NCBI GenBank assembly: GCA_964472545.1
Contig: CAYYNP010000014.1
Span: 3,488-67,487, forward strand
Direction: 5' to 3'
DNA: 64,000 nt
DNA from: CAYYNP01 sp964472545
Lineage (GTDB): Bacteria > Planctomycetota > Planctomycetia > Pirellulales > Thermoguttaceae
Positions 26,456 to 34,489 of the stretch are shown here, piece after piece. Positions within the stretch are counted from its first letter, which is position 1; each line of letters starts with the position of its first letter. The notes below the pieces were generated by a model, which saw nothing but the letters and a program-made list of their open reading frames with translations, had not been told where the DNA came from and made no database searches. The translations under genes were made by a program, and so were the position numbers.

Positions 26456-26490
26456 CCACTGGCATCCGTCCACTGGCATCCGTCCATTGG
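26456..26490. repeat. Short tandem 14-bp repeat
   Basis: Two perfect copies of CCACTGGCATCCGT at 26456-26469 and 26470-26483, then a decayed third (CCATTGG). It lies in the 141-bp gap between gspF and the first prepilin gene. Confidence 0.7.
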
Positions 26491-26544
26491 CCCGTCGGAC
26501 GATCGGCCGTCGGATAATCGTTCCGTCGCTTGGCAATCCGCCGG

Positions 26545-28002
26545 TTAGTGCCCCGATAGTTTGTCGATCAGGCTGATCAAGGGCATGAACAGGGCGATCA
26601 CGATGAAGCCCACCATCAAGCCCAAGCAGATGATCAGCAACGGCTCCATGAGGCTCATCAGGCTGTCGGTCAACACGGCGACCTCTTCGTCGTAGGTGTC
26701 GGCCACCTTGTAGAGCATCGTGTCGAGTTCGCCGGTTTCCTCGCCCACGTCGACCATGTTGACGACCATGTCGTCGAGGATTCGCTGGTTCATCTTGACC
26801 ATGTAGACCAACGCGCTGATGGCCGGCCCTACGATGAACAACCCGCCCAGCAGACCCGTCATCAGCGGCATGCCCTTCATGATCACCGCCGGGACCACCG
26901 CCCCGACGACCGCCCCGGCCGGCGCACCGATAAACATGTAGATGAACACGATACACATCGGGTGGAAGCCCGGCATGGAGTGCTCTTTCATCGGCACGGC
27001 CACCGCCTCACCCTCGCGAATCGAGTCGTAGACCTTGTGGTAAAGGTTCTCGAAGATCGCGTTGCCGGACGTCTCCCGCGTGATGTGCAGGGCCTCGAGG
27101 ATCGGCACGCCGCTGGCCACCAGCGTGCCGAGGGTCCGCATACTTCGGGCCACCACGTTCTTTTCGACCAACTGGCCGAAAATCGGAAGTTTCAGCGAGA
27201 AGAGGTCCCATCCTGCCCGGCCGGCGGGGAACTTGCGCATCAACTTCACCGCCAGCCAGACGGAAAACGGTATCAACGGGACCATTAAATACCCGGGCAC
27301 GCCGGCCCAGCCGTGGACCACCCAGTCGGACATCTTCATCAACGCTTCGGTCATCGGCGGCAACGAGCCGGCGTCGAAGTCCTCGAAGATCTTCACGAAG
27401 CTGGGCACGATCTTCCACATGATGAAGACCAGGATACCCACCGCAAACGTGACCACGGCGACCGGGTAGACCAACGCGCCTTTGACCTTCCGCCGCAACG
27501 CCTGGGCACGCTCTTGGAACTCGGCCAGACGCTTGAGGATCACTTCCAGCGCCCCGCCCGCCTCGCCGGCCTTGATCATGTTGACGTAGAGCCGGTCGAA
27601 CGCCCGCGGCGACTTCGACATCGCCTCGGAGAGCGTGGCCCCGCCTTCGATCTCGTCGCAGACGTCGATCAGGCAGTTTTTCAGTGCCCCGGGCCGCGAC
27701 TGCTGTTCGAGGATCCTCAGGCTCCGCAGGATCGGCAACCCGGCGTCCTGGAGGATCGAGAGCTGTCGGGTGAACGTGGTGAGCACCTTGCCTCCCACGC
27801 CACCGATGGCGAAGGTCTTGCCCTTGTTCTTGGCTTCCTTCTTTTCGGCGGGCGCCTTGCGGGTCTTTTGGACGGCGATCTTCGTGACGAAGTATCCCAT
27901 CTGTCGGATCGTCGCTTGCGCTTCGTCCTGATTGGGCGCTTCGACCACGTCCTTGATCTCTTGGCCCGTGGCGTCCATCGCTTCAAATCGATAGGTCGGC
28001 AT
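26545..28002 (-). CDS. gspF: Type II secretion/type IV pilus inner-membrane platform protein
   Basis: A 485-residue GspF/PilC-family protein, the inner-membrane platform on which pseudopilins are assembled. It starts MPTYRFEAMDATGQEI, typical of the family, with GGGAGTCGAACG as ribosome binding site. The first T2SSF domain has the signature EIEGGATLSEAMSKSPRAFD then MIKAGEAGGALE; the second ends with DDMVVNMVDVGEETGELDTM and the final membrane helix LLIICLGLMVGFIVIALFMP. Between the segment MKEHSMPGFHPM (about residue 345) and DDMVVNM (about 411) sits an extra stretch of roughly 60 residues with two strongly hydrophobic segments (PAGAVVGAVVPAV and GLLGGLFIVGPAISALVYM). Family members usually have these two parts joined. 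This accounts for much of the excess over the usual 400 residues. Confidence 0.92.
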   Translation of the reverse strand: MPTYRFEAMDATGQEIKDVVEAPNQDEAQATIRQMGYFVTKIAVQKTRKAPAEKKEAKNKGKTFAIGGVGGKVLTTFTRQLSILQDAGLPILRSLRILEQQSRPGALKNCLIDVCDEIEGGATLSEAMSKSPRAFDRLYVNMIKAGEAGGALEVILKRLAEFQERAQALRRKVKGALVYPVAVVTFAVGILVFIMWKIVPSFVKIFEDFDAGSLPPMTEALMKMSDWVVHGWAGVPGYLMVPLIPFSVWLAVKLMRKFPAGRAGWDLFSLKLPIFGQLVEKNVVARSMRTLGTLVASGVPILEALHITRETSGNAIFENLYHKVYDSIREGEAVAVPMKEHSMPGFHPMCIVFIYMFIGAPAGAVVGAVVPAVIMKGMPLMTGLLGGLFIVGPAISALVYMVKMNQRILDDMVVNMVDVGEETGELDTMLYKVADTYDEEVAVLTDSLMSLMEPLLIICLGLMVGFIVIALFMPLISLIDKLSGH

Positions 28003-28139
28003 CGTTCGACTCCCGTTGGCCGTCTGACGCGGCGAGCCACCCGGCCCGCCGCCACAAATCACTCCTACCGCCCCCCGATTTCTCCACCCCCGGCCCCATG
28101 TTTCGCGCCCCCGTTCCTCTCGCCCCCGGCTCCTGCCGC

Positions 28140-29861
28140 TTATGCGTCCGCAACCGTCTCGCGGACGACTTCCTCAATGGTCGTTACACCCTGGTATACC
28201 TTCTCCAACCCGGACGTTCTCAACGGATGCATCCCGGTCTTCAGCGCCGCGTCGCGGATCTGTTCGGTCGAGCCGCTGCGGTTGATCACGTCGCGGATTT
28301 CGTCGGTGATCGGCATCAACTCGAACAACCCCACGCGGCCCTTGAAGCCCGTGTTGTTACACGCCGCGCAACCCCGCCCGCGGAAAAACTTCTTGTCGAT
28401 CACGTCGTCCGGCGTGAGGTTCAACTGGGAGAGCGTCTCGCTGCTGGGCACGGTCTGCTCCTTGCACTCCTTGCAGATCCGCCGGACCAGCCGCTGGGCC
28501 AGAATCGCCTCCAGCGTAGCGGTGATCAAAAACGCCGGGACGCCCATGTCGCGCAACCGCGTGACCGTGCTCGGGGCGTCGTTGGTGTGCAACGTGCTGA
28601 AGACCATGTGGCCGGTCAGCGACGCCTGCACCGCGATCTCCGCCGTCTCCAGATCGCGGATCTCGCCCACCAGGATCTTGTCCGGGTCTTGGCGGAGGAT
28701 CGATCGCAAACACTGGGCAAACGTGTTGCCGATGGCCGCGTCGATCGGCATCTGTACGATCCCGTCGATATCGTATTCCACCGGGTCTTCGGTGGTGATC
28801 AGCTTGTCGGAAATCTCGTTCAGTTCGTTCAGCGCCCCGTAGAGCGTGGTCGTCTTGCCCGAGCCGGTAGGGCCGGTTACCAGCACGATCCCGTTGGGGC
28901 GGCGGATCACGTCGCGAAAATCGGACAACACCCCCGGGTCCATGCCCACCACGCCCAGATCGAGCATCACCACCGAACGGTCGAGAATCCGCATCACCAC
29001 GCTCTCGCCGAACATCGTCGGCAGCACGCTCACGCGTAAGTCGACCGGGTGGCCGCCCACCGTCAGCCGGATGCGGCCGTCTTGCGGCAGCCGCCGTTCG
29101 GCGATGTCCAGGTCGGCCATCACCTTGATCCGCGTGGTGATCGCAAAGGCCAAGTGCCGCGGCGGCGGAACCATCTCGTAGAGCACGCCGTCGGCCCGAA
29201 TCCGGATCTTGAACTCCGTCTCGAACGGCTCGAAGTGCAAGTCGCTGGCGTGGTCCTTAATCGCCAACAAGAGCACCATGTTCAGCAGCTTGCGGACCGG
29301 GGCACTGTCGGCCAAGGCCTCCACGCTGGTCAGGTCCGTTGCGCCGTCCTTCTCCAGCGATCTGACCGCCGCGGCCAACTCTTCGTCCTGCTCCATGCCT
29401 GCAATCAGCGTCTCCACGCTCTCGCCGCCGGCCGCATAGTAACGGTCGAGCGCCTTGAGCATGTCGCGCTCGGTGGCCACCACGGCCTTGATGTTCATTC
29501 CGAGAAAACTCCGCAACTCGTCGATGATCGAGAGTTTCTGCGGGTCGCACATGGCGATCGTCAGCGTATCGTCTTCGACCTCCATGGGGATGATGCGGTA
29601 GAGTTGGGCCATCGGCTCGGTAACGTGTTGCAGCACCTCCGGCGAAATCACCAGGTCGGTCAAACTGACCACCTGCATGTTCATCTGCTCGGCCAGCCCT
29701 TGGGCCAGTTGCTCGTCGGTGATCAGCCCCATGCTGATGGCGATCTGCCCGAACAGTTCCCCCGGCCGTTGCTGCTGCTCGTCGAGCAACATCTCGAGTT
29801 GCTCTTCGCCGATGAACCCCAAATCGACCAGGATCTGACCGATGCGTCGAATAGCCATCAT
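28140..29861 (-). CDS. gspE: GspE/PilB assembly ATPase with tandem MshEN repeats
   Basis: A 573-residue assembly ATPase that powers pseudopilus or pilus extension. Two N-terminal MshEN-type repeats, RRIGQILVDLGFIGEEQLEM and GELFGQIAISMGLITDEQL, match the pattern known in MshE to bind cyclic di-GMP. The ATPase core has Walker A GPTGSGKTTTLYGAL near residue 330, TTEDPVEYDIDGI, the Walker B region KILVGEIRDLETAEIA, HTNDAPSTVTRL, and the zinc-type tetracysteine CKECKE (about 460) and CAACNN (about 499). All catalytic motifs are intact. It lies 24 bp downstream of pilT and 137 bp upstream of gspF in the same direction. A GGGAGAATTC ribosome binding site precedes the double ATG. Confidence 0.93.
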   Translation of the reverse strand: MMAIRRIGQILVDLGFIGEEQLEMLLDEQQQRPGELFGQIAISMGLITDEQLAQGLAEQMNMQVVSLTDLVISPEVLQHVTEPMAQLYRIIPMEVEDDTLTIAMCDPQKLSIIDELRSFLGMNIKAVVATERDMLKALDRYYAAGGESVETLIAGMEQDEELAAAVRSLEKDGATDLTSVEALADSAPVRKLLNMVLLLAIKDHASDLHFEPFETEFKIRIRADGVLYEMVPPPRHLAFAITTRIKVMADLDIAERRLPQDGRIRLTVGGHPVDLRVSVLPTMFGESVVMRILDRSVVMLDLGVVGMDPGVLSDFRDVIRRPNGIVLVTGPTGSGKTTTLYGALNELNEISDKLITTEDPVEYDIDGIVQMPIDAAIGNTFAQCLRSILRQDPDKILVGEIRDLETAEIAVQASLTGHMVFSTLHTNDAPSTVTRLRDMGVPAFLITATLEAILAQRLVRRICKECKEQTVPSSETLSQLNLTPDDVIDKKFFRGRGCAACNNTGFKGRVGLFELMPITDEIRDVINRSGSTEQIRDAALKTGMHPLRTSGLEKVYQGVTTIEEVVRETVADA

Positions 29862-29885
29862 GAATTCTCCCAGGATCCGCCGGTG

Positions 29886-30992
29886 CTAGACCTCTTCGAT
29901 ATCTTCTTCCGATTCGAACATTCCCCGCTTGGCGGCCGCGATCTTGCCGGCCAACTCCTCCACGTTGTTCGATCTGAAGAGGATCTCGCGCTCCTCCACG
30001 ATACCCTCTTGCCACAGGCGGAACATATGGTCGTCGAGTAACTGCATGCCCAGTTTGTGGCCCGTCTGGATGACCGAAGTGATGCGGTACGTTTTGGCCT
30101 CGCGGATCAGGTTGGCCGTGGCCGGCGTGACCACGAGCATCTCGTAGGCGGCGACCCGGCCGCCGCCGATCCTGGGCATCAGCGTCTGAGACAGCACACC
30201 GATCACCGCGGTCGACAACTGGGTGCGAATCTGCTCCTGCTGGCTGACCGGAAACACGTCGATAACCCGGTTGATCGTTCCCTGGGCACCGGTCGTGTGC
30301 AGGGTGCCGAAGACGATGTGGCCCGTCTCGGCCGCGGTGATCGCCGTCTCGATCGTCTCCAAGTCGCGCAACTCACCGACCATGATCACGTCGGGATCCT
30401 GCCGCAACGCACGGCGAATCGCCTCGGCAAAACTGGGCACGTCGACGCCCAGTTCCCGCTGGTTGACCGTGCCCGTCTTGTGGGGGTGGAAAAACTCGAT
30501 CGGGTCTTCCACCGTGATGATGTGGTGATCGAAATTCTGGTTGATATAGTCGATCATCGCCGCCAGCGTGGTGGTCTTGCCCGAGCCGGTCGGGCCAGTC
30601 ACCAAGATCAATCCCCGCGGCCGCTCGCACAACTGGGCCAAAATGGGCGGCGTCCCCAAGTCCTCGAAGCTCAACAAATGGACGGGAATCTGCCGCAACA
30701 CCATGCCCACGTAGCCGCGCTGCTTAAAAATCGAGACGCGAAACCTCGCCAGATCGCCAAAGGCGAAACCGAAGTCGGCCCCGCCCACCTCCTGCAGTTC
30801 CTGCTGGCACCGCTCCGGGGTGATGCTCTTCATCAAGGCAACCGAGTCTTCCGGTGTGAGCACCTTGGTTTCGAGCTTCCGCATGCGGCCGTCCACCCTC
30901 AACACGGGGGGCTGGCCAACCGCAATGTGCAAGTCGCTGGCGTTGCGGTTGACCACCGTCTGCAGCAGCTTGTCGATAAGAATCGTAGCCAT
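29886..30992 (-). CDS. pilT: PilT-type retraction ATPase
   Basis: A 368-residue PilT-family hexameric ATPase, which disassembles type IV pilus fibres. It opens MATILIDKLLQTVVNRNASD with the family's DLHIAVGQPPVLRVDG, then Walker A GPTGSGKTTTLAAMIDYI near residue 135, the acidic DPIEFFHPHK, VIMVGELRDLETIETAIT, and the AIRA-type C-terminal region (GIVEEREILFRSNN). PilT is a hallmark of type IV pili rather than classical type II secretion, so this cluster may build retractable pili or a hybrid machine. An alternative upstream start is in frame, but the ATG at 30992 gives the standard N terminus. The acidic tail (ESEEDIEEV) is a local feature. Confidence 0.93.
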   Translation of the reverse strand: MATILIDKLLQTVVNRNASDLHIAVGQPPVLRVDGRMRKLETKVLTPEDSVALMKSITPERCQQELQEVGGADFGFAFGDLARFRVSIFKQRGYVGMVLRQIPVHLLSFEDLGTPPILAQLCERPRGLILVTGPTGSGKTTTLAAMIDYINQNFDHHIITVEDPIEFFHPHKTGTVNQRELGVDVPSFAEAIRRALRQDPDVIMVGELRDLETIETAITAAETGHIVFGTLHTTGAQGTINRVIDVFPVSQQEQIRTQLSTAVIGVLSQTLMPRIGGGRVAAYEMLVVTPATANLIREAKTYRITSVIQTGHKLGMQLLDDHMFRLWQEGIVEEREILFRSNNVEELAGKIAAAKRGMFESEEDIEEV

Positions 30993-31182
30993 ACTAGTGG
31001 GCCTCTTCTCCCTGACGAGTCCGGACGGCAAGCCGTCTTCTCTGTTGGTTGAGCCGGACGTTCTGTTCCGCCGGACGTTATGATTATTCGCAAGTTTCCA
31101 GAAAGCTCAAAGCAATCTGCCATGTTTGCGGCAAATGGCACCGAACATGCAGCCGCCCGAGCGGCGAGTCGCCGCGGTGGGC

Positions 31183-32898
31183 CTATTCGCCTTCAGACCT
31201 CTTGGCAACACGGAAAACCTCTTCGAGAGTGGTGACCCCTCTTATCGCCTTCGAGATCCCGTCCCAATAGAGAGTGGTCATACCCTCGGAGATCGCTGCC
31301 CGGCGGTACAATTCGGTCGAGGCCTGTTGAAACGTCAGCGCGCGAATGTCGGACGACATCAGCAGCAACTCGAAGATGGCGATCCGGCCACGGAACCCGG
31401 ATCCCTGGCAGTGGTTGCATCCACGGCCCATGGCGAATTCCGCGTTCTTGGCCATCTCTTGGGTGATTCCGGCGGCTTCGAGAACCGGCTGGCTGGGGCT
31501 GAAAGCCTGCTTGCACTTCTGGCAGACGACCCTCACCAGACGTTGCCCCATGATGGCCACCACACTGCTGGAGACCAGATATGAGGGCACACCCATGTCG
31601 ATCAAACGTGTAATAGCACTGGGCGCATCGTTCGTATGTAGTGTACTGAAAACCAAGTGTCCCGTCAGAGAGGCCTGAATTCCCATCTGAGCGGTCTCCA
31701 GGTCTCGCATTTCACCAACCAGGATGATATTGGGCGCCTGACGCAGCATGGCGCGAATCACCCGCGCAAAATCGAGCCCGATGCGGTGGCGAATCTCGAC
31801 TTGGTTTACCCCCTGAAGATAGTATTCCACCGGATCCTCTGCCGTGATGATCTTCTTGTCCGGCGTGTTCAAATCGTTCAGCGCGGCGTACAAGGAAGTC
31901 GTCTTGCCCGAGCCCGTGGGGCCGGTCACCAGGATGATGCCGTTGGGACGCTGGATCAGATTCTGGAATTTCCGGAAGTCCTCGTCAGAAAACCCGAGCT
32001 GCTTCAAACCGACCTTGATGCTGTCCTTGTCGAGGATCCGCATCACCACCGACTGGCCGTGGTTGGTCGGGATCACACTCACTCGCAGGTCGAGTTCCTT
32101 CTCCCCCACGGTGACCTTGATCCGCCCGTCTTGCGTCCGCCGGCGTTCGGCGATGTCGAGCTTCGAGAGGATCTTCACACGCGAAAGGATGGCACCAAGC
32201 AGACGCCTGGGGGGGCTATCGCGTTCGACCAGCACGCCGTCGATCCGATAACGCACCCGAATGCGGTCCTCGAACGGCTCGATGTGGATATCCGATGCCC
32301 GCAACTGGGCCGCCTCGGTGATAATCAACTGGACCAACCGCACGATCGGAGCGCTGCTCTCGTCGACGTCCTCGTCGCCGCCCTCGCCGTCCTCGTCGGT
32401 CGCCTCGAAGTCGATCGCCGTATCGGTGAACTCCTGTAGCATCGAGTCGGCACTCTCGCCGACGGTCTGCCCGTAGTGGCGATTGATGGCCTCGAGAATA
32501 CTCTCTCGGGGGGCCAGCGCGATCTCGATCTGGCGATTCAGAATGAACCGCAGCTTCTCGATCGTCTCGAAGTCGAGAGGATCGCTGACGATCACCGTCA
32601 ATTCGCCGTCGCTTTCGGCCAACGGCAGCACGGCGTTCTCCCGCGCGACCGATTCGGGCACAAGCTCGACAACCGACGGAGGGATCATCGCATCCGCCAG
32701 ATTGACGTACTCCCGGCCATGTTGCTCGGCCATCGCCTGCATCACGTCTTCGCCTGTGGCATATCCCAACCGGCTCAACGCGTCGGGCAACTTGCATCCC
32801 GAGCTGTCGGCCATCTCGATGGCCTCGCGCAATTGGTCCGGGCTGATGGTGCCCTGACGAATGAGAATCTCCGTGTAGTCGACTTTTCGTTTGGCCAT
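31183..32898 (-). CDS. gspE: GspE/PilB-type assembly ATPase, second copy
   Basis: A 571-residue ATPase paralogous to the one about 3 kb downstream. The N-terminal MshEN-like region (YTEILIRQGTISPDQLREAI) lacks the Arg-Leu-Gly start of the cyclic di-GMP motif. An acidic linker follows (ATDEDGEGGDEDVDESSAP, about residues 178-196). The ATPase core is complete: Walker A GPTGSGKTTSLYAAL near residue 325, TAEDPVEYYLQGVNQVEI, NIILVGEMRDLETAQMG, HTNDAPSAITRL, and the tetracysteine CQKCKQ and CNHCQG. It is the first gene of the leftward cluster, with CCGGAGTCGTTG before the start. Two PilB/GspE-type enzymes plus PilT suggest two extension modes or two fibres sharing one platform. Confidence 0.92.
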   Translation of the reverse strand: MAKRKVDYTEILIRQGTISPDQLREAIEMADSSGCKLPDALSRLGYATGEDVMQAMAEQHGREYVNLADAMIPPSVVELVPESVARENAVLPLAESDGELTVIVSDPLDFETIEKLRFILNRQIEIALAPRESILEAINRHYGQTVGESADSMLQEFTDTAIDFEATDEDGEGGDEDVDESSAPIVRLVQLIITEAAQLRASDIHIEPFEDRIRVRYRIDGVLVERDSPPRRLLGAILSRVKILSKLDIAERRRTQDGRIKVTVGEKELDLRVSVIPTNHGQSVVMRILDKDSIKVGLKQLGFSDEDFRKFQNLIQRPNGIILVTGPTGSGKTTSLYAALNDLNTPDKKIITAEDPVEYYLQGVNQVEIRHRIGLDFARVIRAMLRQAPNIILVGEMRDLETAQMGIQASLTGHLVFSTLHTNDAPSAITRLIDMGVPSYLVSSSVVAIMGQRLVRVVCQKCKQAFSPSQPVLEAAGITQEMAKNAEFAMGRGCNHCQGSGFRGRIAIFELLLMSSDIRALTFQQASTELYRRAAISEGMTTLYWDGISKAIRGVTTLEEVFRVAKRSEGE

Positions 32899-33342
32899 CA
32901 ACGACTCCGGGTCGCAAAAGGGGGCCGGCGCAAATGGGGTATTCGGGAGGTGGCCGGGCGACGGCCACAAGCGGAGAGAGGTCGAAACGAACGTTCCACC
33001 CTATCCCATTTCGCGAAACTCGGACGCAGGCCCTACAATCCCTAGACTAACGGCACAAATCCCCATTGTCAACCGGCTGCCAAACGTCCGGAGGCCACCG
33101 GACGAACGGCTTGACCACGCCCCCTGAAAGAACCGCTCCGCGTTTTCGTCCCGAGGGGTGCCCTAGGGAAAAGTGATGTTGACTTCGGCCGCTCGTTCCC
33201 AGTATGAACTGGCCCTCATTTTCGCGGGAATTCTCAACGCCTTCGTCGGCGTCTGGTGTGAGTCCAGGCCCCCCAAACGATGGGGGGAGCCGGTGGCGTG
33301 TGCCAACCTTTCCGTAAACAACCCGGGGTCCGTGTGGTGGTG
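32899..33342. other. Divergent intergenic region between secretion and exopolysaccharide operons
   Basis: About 440 bp between two divergently transcribed operons; promoters for both must lie here. I see no clear -35/-10 pair. The segment from about 33170 is AT-richer than average (GAAAAGTGATGTTGACTTCG). Short open frames on the minus strand across it are not supported by composition or ribosome binding sites. Confidence 0.45.
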
Positions 33343-34470
33343 ATGACTCGATCGACGGCAAAACGACCGCACAGAAACCGTGCATCAGTGCGATGGCCCC
33401 ACGCGGCCGTGGCCGCTCTGGTGCCGCTCGTCCTGGCGGCAGCCGGATGTACCAGCGGAATCCACTGCGCAACCGAGTTGCCGGCAGAGTTCGAGGCCCC
33501 GCTGGTCGAGAACGTCGAGGAGATCAACCTCTCTCGGCTGCCCAATCTGGGCGGCAATAGCGATCGGATCGATCCGGGCGACGTGCTCGACGTGACGATC
33601 GTGACCAACTTCGGCAGCCTCAACGCCACGACCACGCCGGTTCGCGTTCGCCAGGACGGCTGGGCCAACGTCCCGCTGGTCGGGTCGGTCGACCTGGCCG
33701 GATTGGAATTGCTGGGCGCAGAACAAGCGATCGCGGCGGCGGCCGTCCACCGCCAGGTCTTCCAGCAGCCCCACATCACCGTGACCATGCGTCGCAAACG
33801 GACCAACGCGGTTTGGGTGGTGGGGGCCGTCAAGGAACCGAGTCGTTACGAAATCCCGCAGAGCTCCTGCTCGCTGTTCGCGGCGTTGGTCGCCGCCGGC
33901 GGATTGAGCGAAGACGCCGACGGTGAGATCGAGATCCGCCGCCCGATGTTCTCCAACGTCGCCGGCTCGCAACAGCCCGGGCCGTCGACGATCGTCGGTC
34001 CCGACGGATACCAATCGGTCCAACCGTCCGGGGCCTACGCCGGCCAGGTGACGAAGGTCAACTTGGCCGAGGCCGTCACCCAAGGTGGCGGCGGGGGGTA
34101 TCTCGAAGACGGTATGGTGATCAACGTGATGAAGCGGGCGCCGAAGCCGATCGGCGTCGTGGGCCTGGTCAAGCATCCGGCGGAAATCGAGATGCCGCCG
34201 AACCAGAACATGTACTTGCTCGACGCCCTGGCCAAGGCCGGCGGCCGCACGATGCAGATCGCCGACAAGGTCTACATCATTCGCCGGATACCCGAACGGC
34301 AGCAGCCGGTCGTCATCTCCAGCAGCATCAAAGAAGCCAAGCTCGACGCCAAGGCCAACGTCCGCCTAGCCCCGGGCGACATCGTCAGCGTGGAACAGAC
34401 ACCGGTGACGGTCGTCTTCGACGCCCTGCAGAACTTCCTTCGATTCGGGGCCACGTTACCCCTGTTCTAA
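33343..34470 (+). CDS. Outer-membrane polysaccharide export lipoprotein (OPX/Wza-like)
   Basis: A 375-residue lipoprotein that would form the export channel or exit port for a capsular or exopolysaccharide. The signal sequence ends in a lipobox, LVLAAAGC, at about residue 36. Mature parts are a Poly_export domain (DRIDPGDVLDVTIVTNFGS, VRVRQDGWANVPLVGSVDLA) followed by two SLBB-like domains (NAVWVVGAVKEPSRYEIPQ and IGVVGLVKHPAEIEMPPNQN). The ATG at 33343 gives a proper lipoprotein signal; longer in-frame readings would put a second basic stretch in front of it. It ends 19 bp before the Wzc-type gene, so the two are surely co-expressed. Confidence 0.9.
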   Translation: MTRSTAKRPHRNRASVRWPHAAVAALVPLVLAAAGCTSGIHCATELPAEFEAPLVENVEEINLSRLPNLGGNSDRIDPGDVLDVTIVTNFGSLNATTTPVRVRQDGWANVPLVGSVDLAGLELLGAEQAIAAAAVHRQVFQQPHITVTMRRKRTNAVWVVGAVKEPSRYEIPQSSCSLFAALVAAGGLSEDADGEIEIRRPMFSNVAGSQQPGPSTIVGPDGYQSVQPSGAYAGQVTKVNLAEAVTQGGGGGYLEDGMVINVMKRAPKPIGVVGLVKHPAEIEMPPNQNMYLLDALAKAGGRTMQIADKVYIIRRIPERQQPVVISSSIKEAKLDAKANVRLAPGDIVSVEQTPVTVVFDALQNFLRFGATLPLF

Positions 34471-34489
34471 CGCGAAGACCACCGCCGGC

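Noticed and set aside
33047..33472. Minus-strand gene in the divergent intergenic region
   Set aside because: The frame overlaps the start of the OPX gene, shows no ribosome binding site and no family features.
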